DNA of 64,000 bases from Dicyema japonicum. Its lineage: Eukaryota; Dicyemida; Rhombozoa; Dicyemidae. Positions 23,020-34,459 of this stretch are shown piece by piece. The notes under the pieces were generated by a model. It ran no database searches. It was not told the DNA's origin and saw only the letters and a program-made list of their open reading frames with translations. The first letter of the stretch is position 1, and every line of letters starts with the position of its first letter. The stretch lies in the NCBI GenBank assembly GCA_011109175.1, contig RDEW01000018.1, forward strand, positions 617,304 through 681,303, given 5' to 3'. Position numbers and translations under genes: made by a program.

Positions 23020-23388
23020 TGAACGTCTCTTGAGTTAGGTGGATCCAATTGCGCCGGTAGAAATTGAAGAATTCAAAGAGTAGAAAGGAAATTCTTGGAC
23101 TAATAATTGATTTAATATATTTAATAAAATAATATTACTGAGTTTTTTTTAAGATTTGTACATCTCAAAAATATCAACTTTTAATAATCAACTTGGGACG
23201 AAAAGGCTAATAAATCTGGTTACCCGTTTACTGTTTTATTAAAGTTTTAGTTGGCTGGATGAGTTAGGGATCCGAGGATAACTGCCATGACGTTTTGTGA
23301 TTTTTTAGTCCTGAACTTGAAGGTAAGAACTAGTACTTCATGGGGTACCAGAAAGACGAAAATAAACCTACTACACACAGTATTATTA
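23020..23388. other. Intergenic, nothing recognised
   Basis: AT-rich with no coding or structural signal, up to the ATT-repeat tail of the next LINE. Confidence 0.4.
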
Positions 23389-24664
23389 TTATTTAAGCCA
23401 AAGAAACACCTTCTTAACCACTAACTAATATTCAGGTGATCCCGGCATCTCTCAATAATCGGGCCATCTTTTCTCGATGATCCGACTGCGACCCCACATA
23501 TTTTCTATACGGACGGGGGTCTTTTTTCCTCCTCTTCTAAAATTACCTCCAGTTGCCTCTATCATAGACTAGAATGTTCTGGGGGTAATTTCTTTATCCG
23601 TATATTTTTCCAGTAATTTTATTGCTCTTGACTGGATCTCTTGAATTTTTATTAGGTTCGTTGCCGCCAGGTTAGATCCCCATGTAGAGGTCCCGATACC
23701 TGGCGGATAAATTCCTCTACAGTTCCAAAGGAAGGCTTTTACAAAATTGATCTCCTTTGCACAGATTAATATGATGGATTCCACATGGGCTGAGAAACAG
23801 AGGAAAGTATCAAAAGTTACTCCCAGTATCTTCTGCAACTTCCTTTGTGGTATAGTTACTCCATTTAACGTGACATAAATTGTTTGCGTTCCCATTTTTC
23901 TATTCTTAGTGACTGCTGACTTTCCGGAACATGCATTTAATTAATTTTCGCAAAACCATCCATATATGTTATTTAGTATTCCTTGTAGTCTTTCTTTAGC
24001 ATGTTCGACATCTACATCCCCAGATGCGACAAGGAAAGTAGGGACGTGACTGATTCGGATACAATGTTTCATAAATTTATTTAGATTGAGCTGGCATTGT
24101 TCTTTGTTATCTTCGTATTCTGGGTTCTTCAGACGTTTCAACATCTTCCACATATTGGAAATTGCGGTCTGATTATTCATGAATCAGAGATTCACATGAG
24201 TTTTATCCTTCAGGTGTTGTTCGTTTTTTCGTGATCAGAATGTTTAGTGCCCTGATTCGATTAATGACCTTTCTTGATCGATGCGTCATTCTCTTAAGGG
24301 TGTTTCTTTCTATAATTATTTTCTTTGTTTTTGAGTCGTATTTTAATTTTTCGTTTTTTTTATATATGCTTTTCGGATAAAAATTTTTCTCCCGTAAATG
24401 ATTGTTTTGTTGAAATAGCATACATCTCCTCTGTCTATGGAGGAGAAATTTTCAGGGTGGAAGTTTTGCAGTTTTGAATCAACAAAATTTGTAAAGTCAG
24501 TCCAATTTGCATTTTTGTAATCATAGAAATTAATAGGCTTCGGTACAAAACGTGGCTCGCAGTTCAGCTTTATTATCATTGAATGGTGGTCACTCCGGAG
24601 GTCATAACGTACCGTCCAATTAAGGCTCGGGGAAAGACTAGGCGAGAAGATTGATAAGTCTGGA

Positions 24665-24830
24665 GATGTCACCATGTCCTTCGTGTTATATGGTGTCCTA
24701 GTGTTCTTTTTCGGATTGTTGATGATTATTAAGTTTTGCATTTGGAAGATGTCACCATGTCCTTCGTGTTATATGGTGTCCTAGTGTTCTTTTTCGGATT
24801 GTTGATGATTATTAAGTTTTGCATTTGGAA
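24665..24830. repeat. Tandem duplication, period 83 bp, inside the LINE
   Basis: gatgtcaccatgtccttcgtg...aagttttgcatttgg occurs at 24665-24747 and 24748-24830 with no mismatch that I see. It duplicates the end of the endonuclease domain out of frame. Confidence 0.88.
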
Positions 24831-25100
24831 TACTAGCAGGTTTCCTCTGTTATCAGCGGCCTGGTAGTGGAACCAAGAAGGGTGCTTCGCATTCTGGTCT
24901 CCACATAAAAGCAAGTTCTCCAGTTTGTCCAAGGTCGATTGGTCAAAGAAGAATTTTTTCTTACAGGAGCCCGGAAGAGAAACATAAACATTTTTCCAAT
25001 GGAAGTTATAACAGAAATTCATTAGCTCCATGTTCGAGTCTTCCATTAGGCTCTTGTAAGAAGAAGGTTTCTCGAGGTATTTTATTCCTTTTCACACAAG

Positions 25101-25325
25101 AGTCAGTTGACTCCCTCCTTAGCCAGATGGGCGGTCGGATCTTATTGTGTTGCATCTATTAAAGAGAGGAGTAGGAATGTTATTTGAAAGCTTCGTTTCC
25201 TAAAAAAGGAAGAGTCAGTAGACTCCCTCCTTGGCCAGATGGGCGGTCGGATCTTATTGTGTTGCATCTATTAAAGAGAGGAGTAGGAATGTTATTTGAA
25301 AGCTTCGTTTCCTAAAAAAGGAAGA
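25101..25325. repeat. Tandem duplication, period 112 bp
   Basis: agtcagttgactccctcctt...cctaaaaaaggaag repeats at 25101 and 25213 with two mismatches. It lies in the endonuclease part of the minus-strand LINE and disrupts it. Confidence 0.88.
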
Positions 25326-25906
25326 TATCTACTCTGTTTCTCTCCAAGAATAAGGAAAGTTCGGCAATCTTTCCTCTGATCCCATTTATGTTTACGCTCT
25401 GTATTGTTAACTTATTTGGGTTTGGATTTTGATCAACGTCTCCTGAGGTCAATAGTCTCAATCTAGAAAATGTTCCAACATTTAAAGAATGCCGTCCAAT
25501 GGAAAGTCCTTAGGTTGGTAAGGAGAAAATGGTTCTTTTTAGATATAGTTTACCAGAAACGGTGAACCACATGACGCACGCTAAATTAGTTTTAGGAAAT
25601 TTTGACAAAAGATGGAAAGACACACAAATTGAGTATTTTATTGTATTAAAACAAGGGATAAACGAAAAGGGTTATAGCTAAGACAAAAAGATTGGAATGT
25701 ATATTTCCGAGGGAATTCGTTCGCAATCCACGCAGCCGGCTTCCTCAACTAACATTTGTTTCTTTGTTAAAAAATTATTTTATTCAAAAAACAAAAAAAA
25801 AACAAAATTAGTTTTTAAAATGGTTAACCATATTTAAATAAAATTTTTACTTTTTAAATTTTGTTAAAATGTTATTTTCTCTTTTTAGTTTATTAACTGT
25901 ATTTTG

Positions 25907-27885
25907 ATGGTTAACAATTTAATTTTTAGATTTTACTTTTTTAACATAACAATCCAAAATGGTTATAGTTCATAGTGAATTTTAGAAAAAATCTTAACGT
26001 GCTACTACACGAATTGGGCAGTTTACAGACGAGGGAATGCCAAATACGATGCCAAGTACATGTATCCATACCTCTGTACACATATAATCTATGCTTTTGC
26101 AAATATTGACGCTCAGACTTTAACTCCAGTCCCAACTGATCCCTGGTCTGATTTGCCAGGTAATGAAAAATGACTTAAATAGACGGACTTGACAATTTTA
26201 GAAAAGTCACTTCACTAAAGAACATCAATCCAAATTTAAAAGTCCTTTTGTCAGTCGGGGGATGGGAAAGACTTTTTAGTGAATTCCAATTAATCTCAAG
26301 CAATGAGGAGAACAGCAGATTATTCGCCAAAAATACAAAAAATTATATCAAAAAATATAATTTTGATGGATTTGACGTTGACTGGGAATATCCAAATGAT
26401 AAGGAAAATACACTCGAATGATGAAAGTCATAAATGGAAATAATCTTAGGCTTTGAGTGAAGAATTCAAACGGGATAGTTCAGAAACTTATTTGCTGACT
26501 GCTGCAGTATCTGCTGGAATAGGGAGAGCTTCAGTTTCCTATGACATTCCGAGTGTTTCCAAGTAACTGTGTTTACTGAACCGAAATAGATACCTCGATT
26601 ACATTAACATCATGACATATGATTTTTTTGGTCAATTTTCACGCGTGGTTGGTCATCACAGTGGATTATATTGTCAGAATGAAAATGATCGAGACTGCAC
26701 AGTATCTATATTTCTTAGTTTAGGATTTTGCTGTGAGATATTGGCACAGTCAGGGAACTCCACTGTCGAAGATCCTTATTGGGATCCCTACATATGCTCA
26801 GGGATTTAAAACTAGAACAAAAAATCCACGTGTTGGAGATGTAAAAGTTGGGGGAACTCCAATGGGGCATATTCTGTACAACAATGGGATTTTATCTTAT
26901 CTCGAAGTTTTATAATTTAATTAAATTTAGTATTGTAACGAAGGATACAAAGATGTTTGGGATGACATCCAACAAGTGGCACATGGAGAGAAGGACTATT
27001 ATTGGCTCGGATACGAGACCATCAGAAGCATTCATGAGAAGGTTGATCAAATTTTAAATCTCAGGCAAATTATGTCAAAGACAACGGATTGGCTGGAATG
27101 TTTGTGTGGACCTTAGATTTTGACGACTTTAGCGGAAAAGAATGTCACAACGGAAAAAGTCCTCTAATTGGAGCAATCCACAAGGAACTCGATATTTATC
27201 CTGGAATTGTAATTTTTTGTCTAAATCAAGAATTGGGAGACAAATTTGAAGACTGGGTCAACTTATGATGTAACCACATCGATTAAATTAAGTGTATCTC
27301 CCAACACTGTGGATGATAAAAGTAAATCCAGTATATAATTTAGATAAAATCTGCAAAAGTATCGGATTTGTTGCGCTTTATGGATGCACGAAATACATGA
27401 ATTGTGCACAAATTGGAAGTAAAGGATTTGTCCAGGCCTGTGGAAGTGGCTTACTCTTTGACGTCAAAACAAGCACGTGCAATTGGAACTTTTTGGTGAA
27501 GTGTGATAGCTCAGAATCTGGAACAAACTCGAATACTGAAAAAGGTTAAAAATTGTGTCATTTTGAGAAACCACTACAACAACTACGACTACGGAAAAGA
27601 CAACGATTAGAAGGTCAACTAAAAACGAGCCTACCACAGTGAAGACAACTACAACCACTGAGTCTAAGAGTGATGGTGATGTCTTTGATTCTGGTTAAAT
27701 TATGATTTAATGAAGCTGGGAATTGTAATAAAATTGGATATTTTGCTGTTGACGGGTGCAAGAAATTTGTTATCTGTGGATACATTGGTCAGATAGCTTA
27801 TCCTGTTAATTGTCCAGGAAACTTGATTTTTGATGAAACTCATAAATACTGCAATTATCCAAACATGGTTGAATGCAAAGTCTAA
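25907..27885 (+). CDS. Secreted GH18 chitinase with two CBM14 chitin-binding domains
   Basis: Eleven introns of 22-27 nt (25962-25985, 26160-26182, 26427-26449, 26563-26589, 26702-26723, 26907-26930, 27042-27064, 27209-27230, 27322-27343, 27545-27567, 27694-27715) join into one protein. A short hydrophobic N-terminus (MVNNLIFRFYFFNITIQ) is followed by the GH18 barrel: CYYTNWAVYRRG, HIIYAFANID, LKVLLSVGGW, the complete catalytic FDGFDVDWEYP (DxxDxDxE), AAVSAGIG, INIMTYDFFG, GIPTYAQGF, GMFVWTLDFDDF. Then come a CBM14 domain (CKSIGFVALYGCTKYMNCAQ...CNW), a Thr-rich linker and a second CBM14 (CNKIGYFAVDGCKKFVICGY...CNY). It would hydrolyse chitin outside the cell. One base appears missing near 26407-26411 (KENYT would be restored); everything else is in frame, so I treat it as a probable sequence error rather than a pseudogene. 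The first exon is the least certain part. Confidence 0.92.
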
Positions 27886-28420
27886 GTTAACTTACTTCTT
27901 CGTTCGGTATACTAATAATAACTCTTTTCGGATATCACTAACAATTTAAAAAATTCAAAAATTTATTAAACTTCCAAAGAGTTATAAACTTGTAAGCATC
28001 TTTCGCGATTTAAAGCGCCGTTTTACGATTTGTATGGAAATACACTCAATCATCCATTTCTCTTATTGGCTGTTGCAACAATACTTTTTGGATTCAAATC
28101 TCTTTCCTTCCTACATAAGATCTTTTGACATCAAAAAAGATGACTATGTGAATCTAACATTGGTTCTTAGTTCAACTGTTTAATTTGTGTTTTACTATGT
28201 TACAGACAAGTAGATCAAATGGCTAATTGATCAAAAGTTTATTGTGACGCATCACTACTACAAAAATTTCTACATAGCTTCATGAAGATGATAGTTAATA
28301 TGTATTTTGCTAATAATAATTCGGTTTAAGAATATTTACATCGTTTTCAGTTCTAATATATTCTTTAGATCTTCATGGTAACGCAGTATAGCATGTTTGG
28401 GGAAAAAGGCCTGATGGCTT
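27886..28420. other. Intergenic downstream of the chitinase
   Basis: No coding signal. Two short AT-rich stretches and no recognisable repeat before the SINE at 28420. Confidence 0.4.
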
Positions 28421-28705
28421 CTAGTACGAATCTCGCTGCTGTACATTCCAGCTGTAGGTTCCATGCATCTACGATGTTTTGGCTTGACGAGCGCCGCCGT
28501 CATCAGTGAGCATCTTTCTACAGAACCGGGTCGTCTATAAAAGGAGTCACACTAAACAAAAAGAAAAAAAACAAAGAGCATCCTTGATTCTTCCTCATCG
28601 TTTAGTTATGATAACTGTTCTTTGATTAAAATAAAGTGTGTGTCTCTCTTAGAAGAGTTATAGCTAATATGGCTCTTCGTAAAATACATCATTATTATTA
28701 GATCC
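28420..28705 (+). repeat. SINE family C copy
   Basis: Shares ggttccatgcatctacgatg, tgacgagcgccgccgtcatcag, aaaagaaaaaaaacaaag, aataaagtgtgtgtc and a cattattattag tail with 59455-59690. More diverged than the 21050/59455 pair. Confidence 0.7.
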
Positions 28706-29229
28706 GCATAAAAACAAATAGACTCTACAATTACCAATAATAATGTTAAATTGATCACAATGTGAATTAGCTTGCATACTCATTTTATTCAATATCTTCT
28801 TAAAACATCTAAAGCGCAGAATAAGCATTGCCTATTCCATAAATATGAATGAGGAATAATCTAACTTATTCGATGGAATTATCACATCCTCAAACTATGA
28901 AGTTACAAGCAGGTCTCGTCATTTGATGAGCTATTTATTTGTTAATATATTAGTGTTATTGATCATATAAATAAACTTCGGATATTTATTATCTCGATGA
29001 GAATATCAGAAACTTGATTCAAACTACTTGGAATAAAATGGGAAAAGGGAAGAGTTCCCTTATCATAGAGGATTACGTTTATGACCATGTATCAATATTG
29101 CTTGCACCGTAAAAGAATTGCAAGATAATTTTTTCTCATCTAATTGACTTTTTTTATGTTTGATTTAATCTTAATGTTAATTAATTTAGACGCTTGAATG
29201 GATAGAAATGTGTCAAAAAATTCGTTCTA

Positions 29230-29560
29230 AAATACATCAGATTCCATCCGTGAGAAGGCGAGTACTTCTAGTATGACGCAGTCGTTGAAAGGGATCTTCC
29301 TACCTTCTATCTGACCAATTCTACTGTTGAAGATTACCATTTTGAAAACTCTTCCACCTATGAATGCGACAGTAAGGCGAGAAATGAAAATGAAGAACGC
29401 GGACCTACTTCTCCACATCTCCTCTGAAGTTGAAGTCTGTAATGGATTATTGAAGGATCGAATTGGTCTGCTAAACAGATGTTCTCCTTTGAGTTCTTTC
29501 CTTGGATTTATTAGTTGTGACTGTTCTGGGCTTACAACACAGCCTGGGATCAATATATAA
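29230..29560 (+). repeat. SINE family B-like copy
   Basis: Similar to 31985-32200 over ggacctacttc, gtaatggattattg, gaaggatcgaattggtctgctaaac, tgttctcctttgagttct, ccttggatttattagttgtgac. Frames on both strands here are repeat-derived. Confidence 0.6.
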
Positions 29561-30000
29561 AATAAAAAAGTACTAAATAGATAAGGTCCGATGTTTTAAA
29601 ATTTGCATTCCAATTAACAAAAAATGTAAATGGCATCTATTTAAAAATCACTCAAAAATCGAAGGAGACCAAAAATCTGAGTTTTATTTAGGTGGGGATT
29701 TAATACGTTGACTCACACGAATGTGATTCAATTGAATTTTAAAGAAATCAAACTTTATTTTAAATGAAACATAATTCCCAAATATTATTTATTTTTAATT
29801 TTGAAAAGTTTGATTTTAATTCCAAATATTTCCGATATTAAATTTGATATTGTCGAAAGTACAATTACCCTAAGAACATCAAAAATGATTAAGTTTTCAA
29901 AATAATCAAAAATTCGAAAATTTGCTTCGGCTTGCTAAAATAAATAGAATTAACTTAACCTTAATGACCTTAACAGTCAAGTCCAAAGCTTTACACGTTT

Positions 30001-31763
30001 TCAGATACAATTCTCTCTTCCAAGGTTTATAAAGTGTTTTTTGAAATAGATTGAACTAAAATTAACGAAATTCACAACTTTTTCAATAAGCAAAACATCG
30101 CAGTTTTTTACTGATTTACTAAGTTTTACTTTCACTCTCAATAATTGCGTAAAATAAAATCCAATAATTACAAACCACAGTATTATCTGCAAATCAGTGG
30201 AGTTCTTTACGACATACTCATTGACTACTAAAAACTGGATAAGTAATCTACCAAAAAATACCCGATAACTGATCCATACAGCATATGACAATACTGTGTA
30301 TAATGCTAAAGAAAAAATCAAATCAGCAGCTATTACTTGTTGGTAATCCTACTTTATATAAATGATAAACTTTAATGAATAAACGAATAGACAACCACTG
30401 GCGAATGTTTCTCACTGACTTTATTCTGAAGTGTGGAATTTTCGCTTTATTCGCCGCTTTGAAGGCTGAAATTGTTTTAAAATTTTTCCAATAAGAAATG
30501 TGCTGAATCACTAATCAACTAACCTTGGAATATATTTTTTCCGAAATATTCAGTAAAACAACAACATACAACGTAAAATGTATTTTCTCGATAATCACGA
30601 TTAAATTAAACAGTTGGTCTCTAAAATATTTATTAACAAAAACATCTTGGTCGGTCCCAACGTGAGAATTAACAATTCTTGTGAATTCAAAATGTGGTAA
30701 TTTTTAAACTTATAATATTCAAACAGTTGGTCACTCAATCCAACTGCGAGTGATGACAATAAAATTAGTAATATTTGGTATTTGTGACAGAAAGATTTGT
30801 TCGTCACTTCACGAATTATTAGACTGATCTCTTTGGTGGAATAATTGGTTTTGCAGAGAGTTTTATCCTTCATTATTCTACACCGAACTTTAAATTATCG
30901 ACCAGTCAACCTTCATCTTCAATTATCTATTTTATTTGAAAATAAAAGAATACCTGATCCGAGTCCGCGTTTGAGTTCAACCCGGTTGCCAACGAACTTG
31001 GACATCCTTGAAGGTCGTCATCCTTAATTTACAGCAAAATTTTACCAATATTTTTAGTTCACCCTTGTTAGATCTTTGCCTAACATCCTCAAAACTGTCA
31101 CATGCACTACACGGTAAAACCATAAGCAACTCGCTTCGACAAATTTCAGTAGCATTTTCAGATTTTTCAATTTCGCTTAAAATTAGAGACAAATAAACGG
31201 GATAGTTTCAATTTTAATAGAATAGCAGTTCGTAAAACTAACTGTGAAAATAAAAAGTAGAATGTAAACTGTCAGTTGGTTGAAATTAAGTAACTAGCAT
31301 TAAAGAGCAAATACTTCTTCATTTTCCACAGAATATATACAAATAAAATCATGCAGACATTAAACATATAAAAAAGCAGATAGTGGATGTAAGCGGCCAT
31401 CTTAACTTTCTTAATCCACCTAAAATTACATTGAATATTAACCATTTGCAGTAAAACGGGAGAAATATGGTTTTCGTCAATAATTCAATAAATAAACTTA
31501 AACTTATGGAGTCATGTTTTGGGAGTTTTTCACCTGTTGAGTGACACAAGTACCTATTATAAAGTCAATGTCTATCGATTCATAGTCGTCGTTTATTTTC
31601 CGTTCAGCCTCAAACTCTGGTTGATGATTCACCTAATATGGTCAAATTTCAAAAACAACATGAATAATCTCCTCATTGGAATACTTCGTCAAAGCATTAC
31701 AATCTTCATTCTATAATTCTTAAAGATCGTTACTGCGTGAGATTGTTGGTTCGGCTCAGACAT
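30001..31763 (-). CDS. PHTF: PHTF-like multi-pass ER membrane protein
   Basis: Start ATG 31763-31761 (MSEPNQQSHANEDC), stop at 30001. Eleven introns of 20-31 nt: 31711-31733, 31633-31659, 31534-31553, 31420-31442, 31269-31294, 31176-31198, 31023-31045, 30927-30953, 30888-30910, 30503-30523, 30306-30336. The spliced protein follows animal PHTF1/2: IDIDFIIGEKLP, then IFLPFYCKWWIKK before the first membrane pair, a short Cys-containing loop (CSACDSFEDV), KEISLIIREVTNKSFCHKYQ, the diagnostic AKIPHFRIKSVRNIRQWLS, and C-terminal membrane helices (TLYTVLSYAVWISYR, LQIILWFVIIGFYF). PHTF proteins are ER-resident with a poorly known role. The usual long acidic loop is much reduced, so the protein is shorter than the ~760 residues of vertebrate PHTF. 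One base seems missing near 30660-30664 (ILT to VGTDQDVFV needs a frame change); otherwise intact. Confidence 0.9.
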
Positions 31764-31984
31764 TTTCTTATGATTTAAATTTTGCTAATTTATATGTGTG
31801 TTAAATCGAAATTAATTACTAAAACAATCGTTTATAATGAAAATAAAATTTACAGCATTGTTAAATTAATTCTAAAAAATATCGTTAATTGGATAAACAA
31901 TCAAAGTTTAATTATTTTCAATTTAATTCTTTAATGCATATTATTTACCACTGGTGATGAATAACATTATGAAATCTCTTACGC

Positions 31985-32200
31985 CTATGAATGAAGTGAG
32001 TCCACGACCGTAGGACGTGTACTGAAAATGGAAGAGGGGGGACCTACTTCGAAACCTTTCTTTGGACCTGTAATGGACTACTGGAAGATGGATTTGACTG
32101 GACAAACATATGTTCCCTTTGAGTTCCTTCCTTGGATTAATAAGTTGTGACGGTTTATGCTGGGCTTACCAAAGATTGTAAGTCTGGAGTTAACAAAATA
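31985..32200 (+). repeat. SINE family B copy
   Basis: Shares gtaatggactactggaagatgg, ttgagttccttccttggatta and gggcttaccaaagattgtaag with the copies at 29230 and (inverted) 21295. Confidence 0.65.
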
Positions 32201-33713
32201 AATATTTGTGCATAGCAAATCATGAGAGCGTAATTCAAGGAGTCGGCGATTTTCTGATTCTGCATTTGTGGTGGTGAATCGCCTTGTTATTGTCACGGCA
32301 TAAGTGGTTACTGAGCATAATTCGTTTTAAAAATAAAAGGGGGTAATGAATGGAAATTTATGTGATTAATGTTAGTTGACTTGTAAAGGCAATATGGCTT
32401 GTACCATTTGTAGATTTTATTACGATTTTAAACTACCGAAGCTGAGAGAGTAACTGGTTATGCATAGTAACCACTTATCAAATTTACCTTCAAATGACTG
32501 AATAACATCATTTTATTAATCAGCTTGTTTTTGTGTAATTTAGTTTGTTTTTGTTATTACTGCCAAAAACATGCGACCTATAAGAGTTCTGAGTGCCTGT
32601 AACTCACATTAACAATTTGTTTGCCCACAATATATATAATTATGAATTCCATATTTTTAAATAGAATTTCACAATATGTACAAGTTCCATCATCTTGCAA
32701 TCTCTATCAAAGCGTGGAGGAGTCTAACAAACAGAATAATCCGAGGGGTTTGTATTTTGAAATATCTGGTAGAATTGGAGGGGGAATTTTCGACTCCCAA
32801 TGGAGATGATCTACTGCGTATGTAAAGCACAACCAGTAATAGTTTTAATTGGAAATTTTGATTTCGTTGATGTTTAATGACATTTGAGTTCAAAAAGGAA
32901 GGAGATCAAGACGGATAAACACAGTTCAAAGATCTTCACACAATTGCTCCCTTGGATTGTCTAAAAAAGTTCTTGAAATTTCACGGAGCGATGGACGGAA
33001 AAATCCCTCATGATCTTTATTTTTTCAGGGTGATAATGGTGGTCGACTGCTTCCATAAATTAAAAACCTTAGTAAATATTCGATTCCGCATGGACCAAAG
33101 TCCCACAGATGTAGCGTGCAGAGCCCAAACCAGTTGATGATTTGTGGTTCTCAATAAGATCAAAGACTGTTGTGATTGATATCATAAAGGGTGGAAAGAC
33201 AGTGGTATTATGATTCTCCATTTGTGGAGAAGTGAGTGACTTTGTTTATCATTATACGACTGTGAAAAATTAGGTAATCAGCATGTTCTTTGAGTGACTT
33301 ATCGTTTTGATGTCGGAAACATAGTTAACTTGGGCACTGATAATGGTTCTAAAAGTTCATAAGAATTCGTGAAGTTTTAGTGTCATGGTTTAGTTTGGGT
33401 ATGAATTTCTTCCGTTTTACCTAGTTTTAAATAAAAATGGAAGATGCTATTTCTTATTGTGTTAGTTTAGTTCTGTCAAAGGGAGGTCGTCCAATGTGTA
33501 TTTTTCTTTATTAATGACTGAAGAAAGGGTTTGTACCGCGAATGTATCCTTTTAATATAATTACTAAGGCAACATTATTATTGACTTAAAAAATAAAAAT
33601 TGCCCTTGAAAAGTCAATTTAGTTGATCTTAAAATTTTAAAATTCATTATTTTTGTGATATCATTAGAATTCATTCTTTTATTAATATAATTTTTTATTC
33701 CACATAGTCTTCT
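32201..33713. other. Intergenic, no gene recognised
   Basis: Several 60-70-codon frames on both strands, none with a recognisable motif. An isolated frame at 32952-33137 (MDCLKKFLKFHGAMDGKIPHD...) is open but cannot be assigned. Confidence 0.4.
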
Positions 33714-34392
33714 TTAAAATCCAATTTTTTCAAATAATTGTTGTGCATTATTTATAGTAAAATTAGTCGATTCTAAATCATCAAGCAAATGTAATAATGG
33801 TGAATACTGTGATATTATCGTCGTTAGATCTTCATGAAGTTGTCCATTAAATAAACATTCTTTCGCTTTTTTAATAAACAAAGAACCTCCTTCTAAGGAA
33901 GAGCATATTTGAATAACATTTGAGTGCTCGAAAAATGATGACATTGAGGGCTGCGTGACGCAGGGCTCGACTAGCACTTTGTCGGCAAGAGTAATTATTT
34001 TGGATATATTTTGTTGAGCTAAAATTTCAATTATATGCGGTAAGTAAACTCTGAAGGAAGTGGATGCCCAATACTTTCGAATAAGTTGATAATTGCTCGA
34101 TTCCTCAATTTATAGAGTGGAATGTTTGCGGATATAAATGCTTCCGTTACGTCTGTTGCAAATTTATGAAGAAATCATTTGGAACAATATTCAATTGTTT
34201 TTTATTTGTGGATATATTTATTCGTGAAGAGTGCTTCTGTGTCTCCCTATGTTTGTTCACAAAAAATTGTTTTTTGCAAGTTACGGGTAACTCACATAAT
34301 TTACAAAAAAAGCATTCCATTCGGTGTAATTGAAATTTTTTTGGGATATTTGTCACAAATATTTTTAGCTTCACTCCACAAGAACCAATCAA
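33714..34392 (-). pseudogene. CGGBP1/BED-type zinc-finger protein, hAT-derived, broken
   Basis: Minus frame 34392-34147 encodes MECFFCKLCELPVTCKK followed by VNKHRETQKHSS: a C-x2-C...H-x5-H finger of the BED/CGGBP1 type. The downstream frame continues ATDVTEAFISANIPLYKLRN and LPSEF, as in CGGBP1-like proteins; after a one-base frameshift it reads YLPHIIEILAQQNISKIITL and then the frame 33977-33714. Such proteins are relics of hAT transposases. It stops at 33714, before the catalytic part. Confidence 0.65.
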
Positions 34393-34459
34393 AGTAAAAA
34401 TTAGTTCTCTGGATAATTCATATTTTTCTGAGTTGAATAGTGTAATTTTTAGTTAAAAT

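Larger units (their letters stand above)
23389..25470 (-). pseudogene. APE-type LINE with a degenerate 2A, internally deleted
   Basis: Read on the minus strand: TSGDVDQNPNPN (decayed 2A, 25443-25414), LTIQSVNINGIRGKIAELSLFLE (endonuclease start), two tandem duplications (25101-25325 and 24665-24830), LLLCGDQNAKHPSWF and NTRTPYNTKDMVTSPDL (endonuclease), then the linker (KNANWTDFTNF...) and a jump at about 24040 from the linker straight to LVASGDVDVEHAKERLQG behind the RT active site. The fingers and palm are therefore missing. The thumb QKILGVTFDTFLCFSAHVES is also missing about 19 codons relative to the copy at 44571-45267. The 3' end is GGCTTAAATAATAATAATA (23389-23410). Confidence 0.8.

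Noticed and set aside
29430-29560. Possible 2A-like ending (SGLTTQPGI) in a plus-strand frame
   Set aside because: It lies in a SINE family B repeat and is not conserved in the related copy at 32100-32190. It lacks D-x-E and NPGP, and no endonuclease follows.
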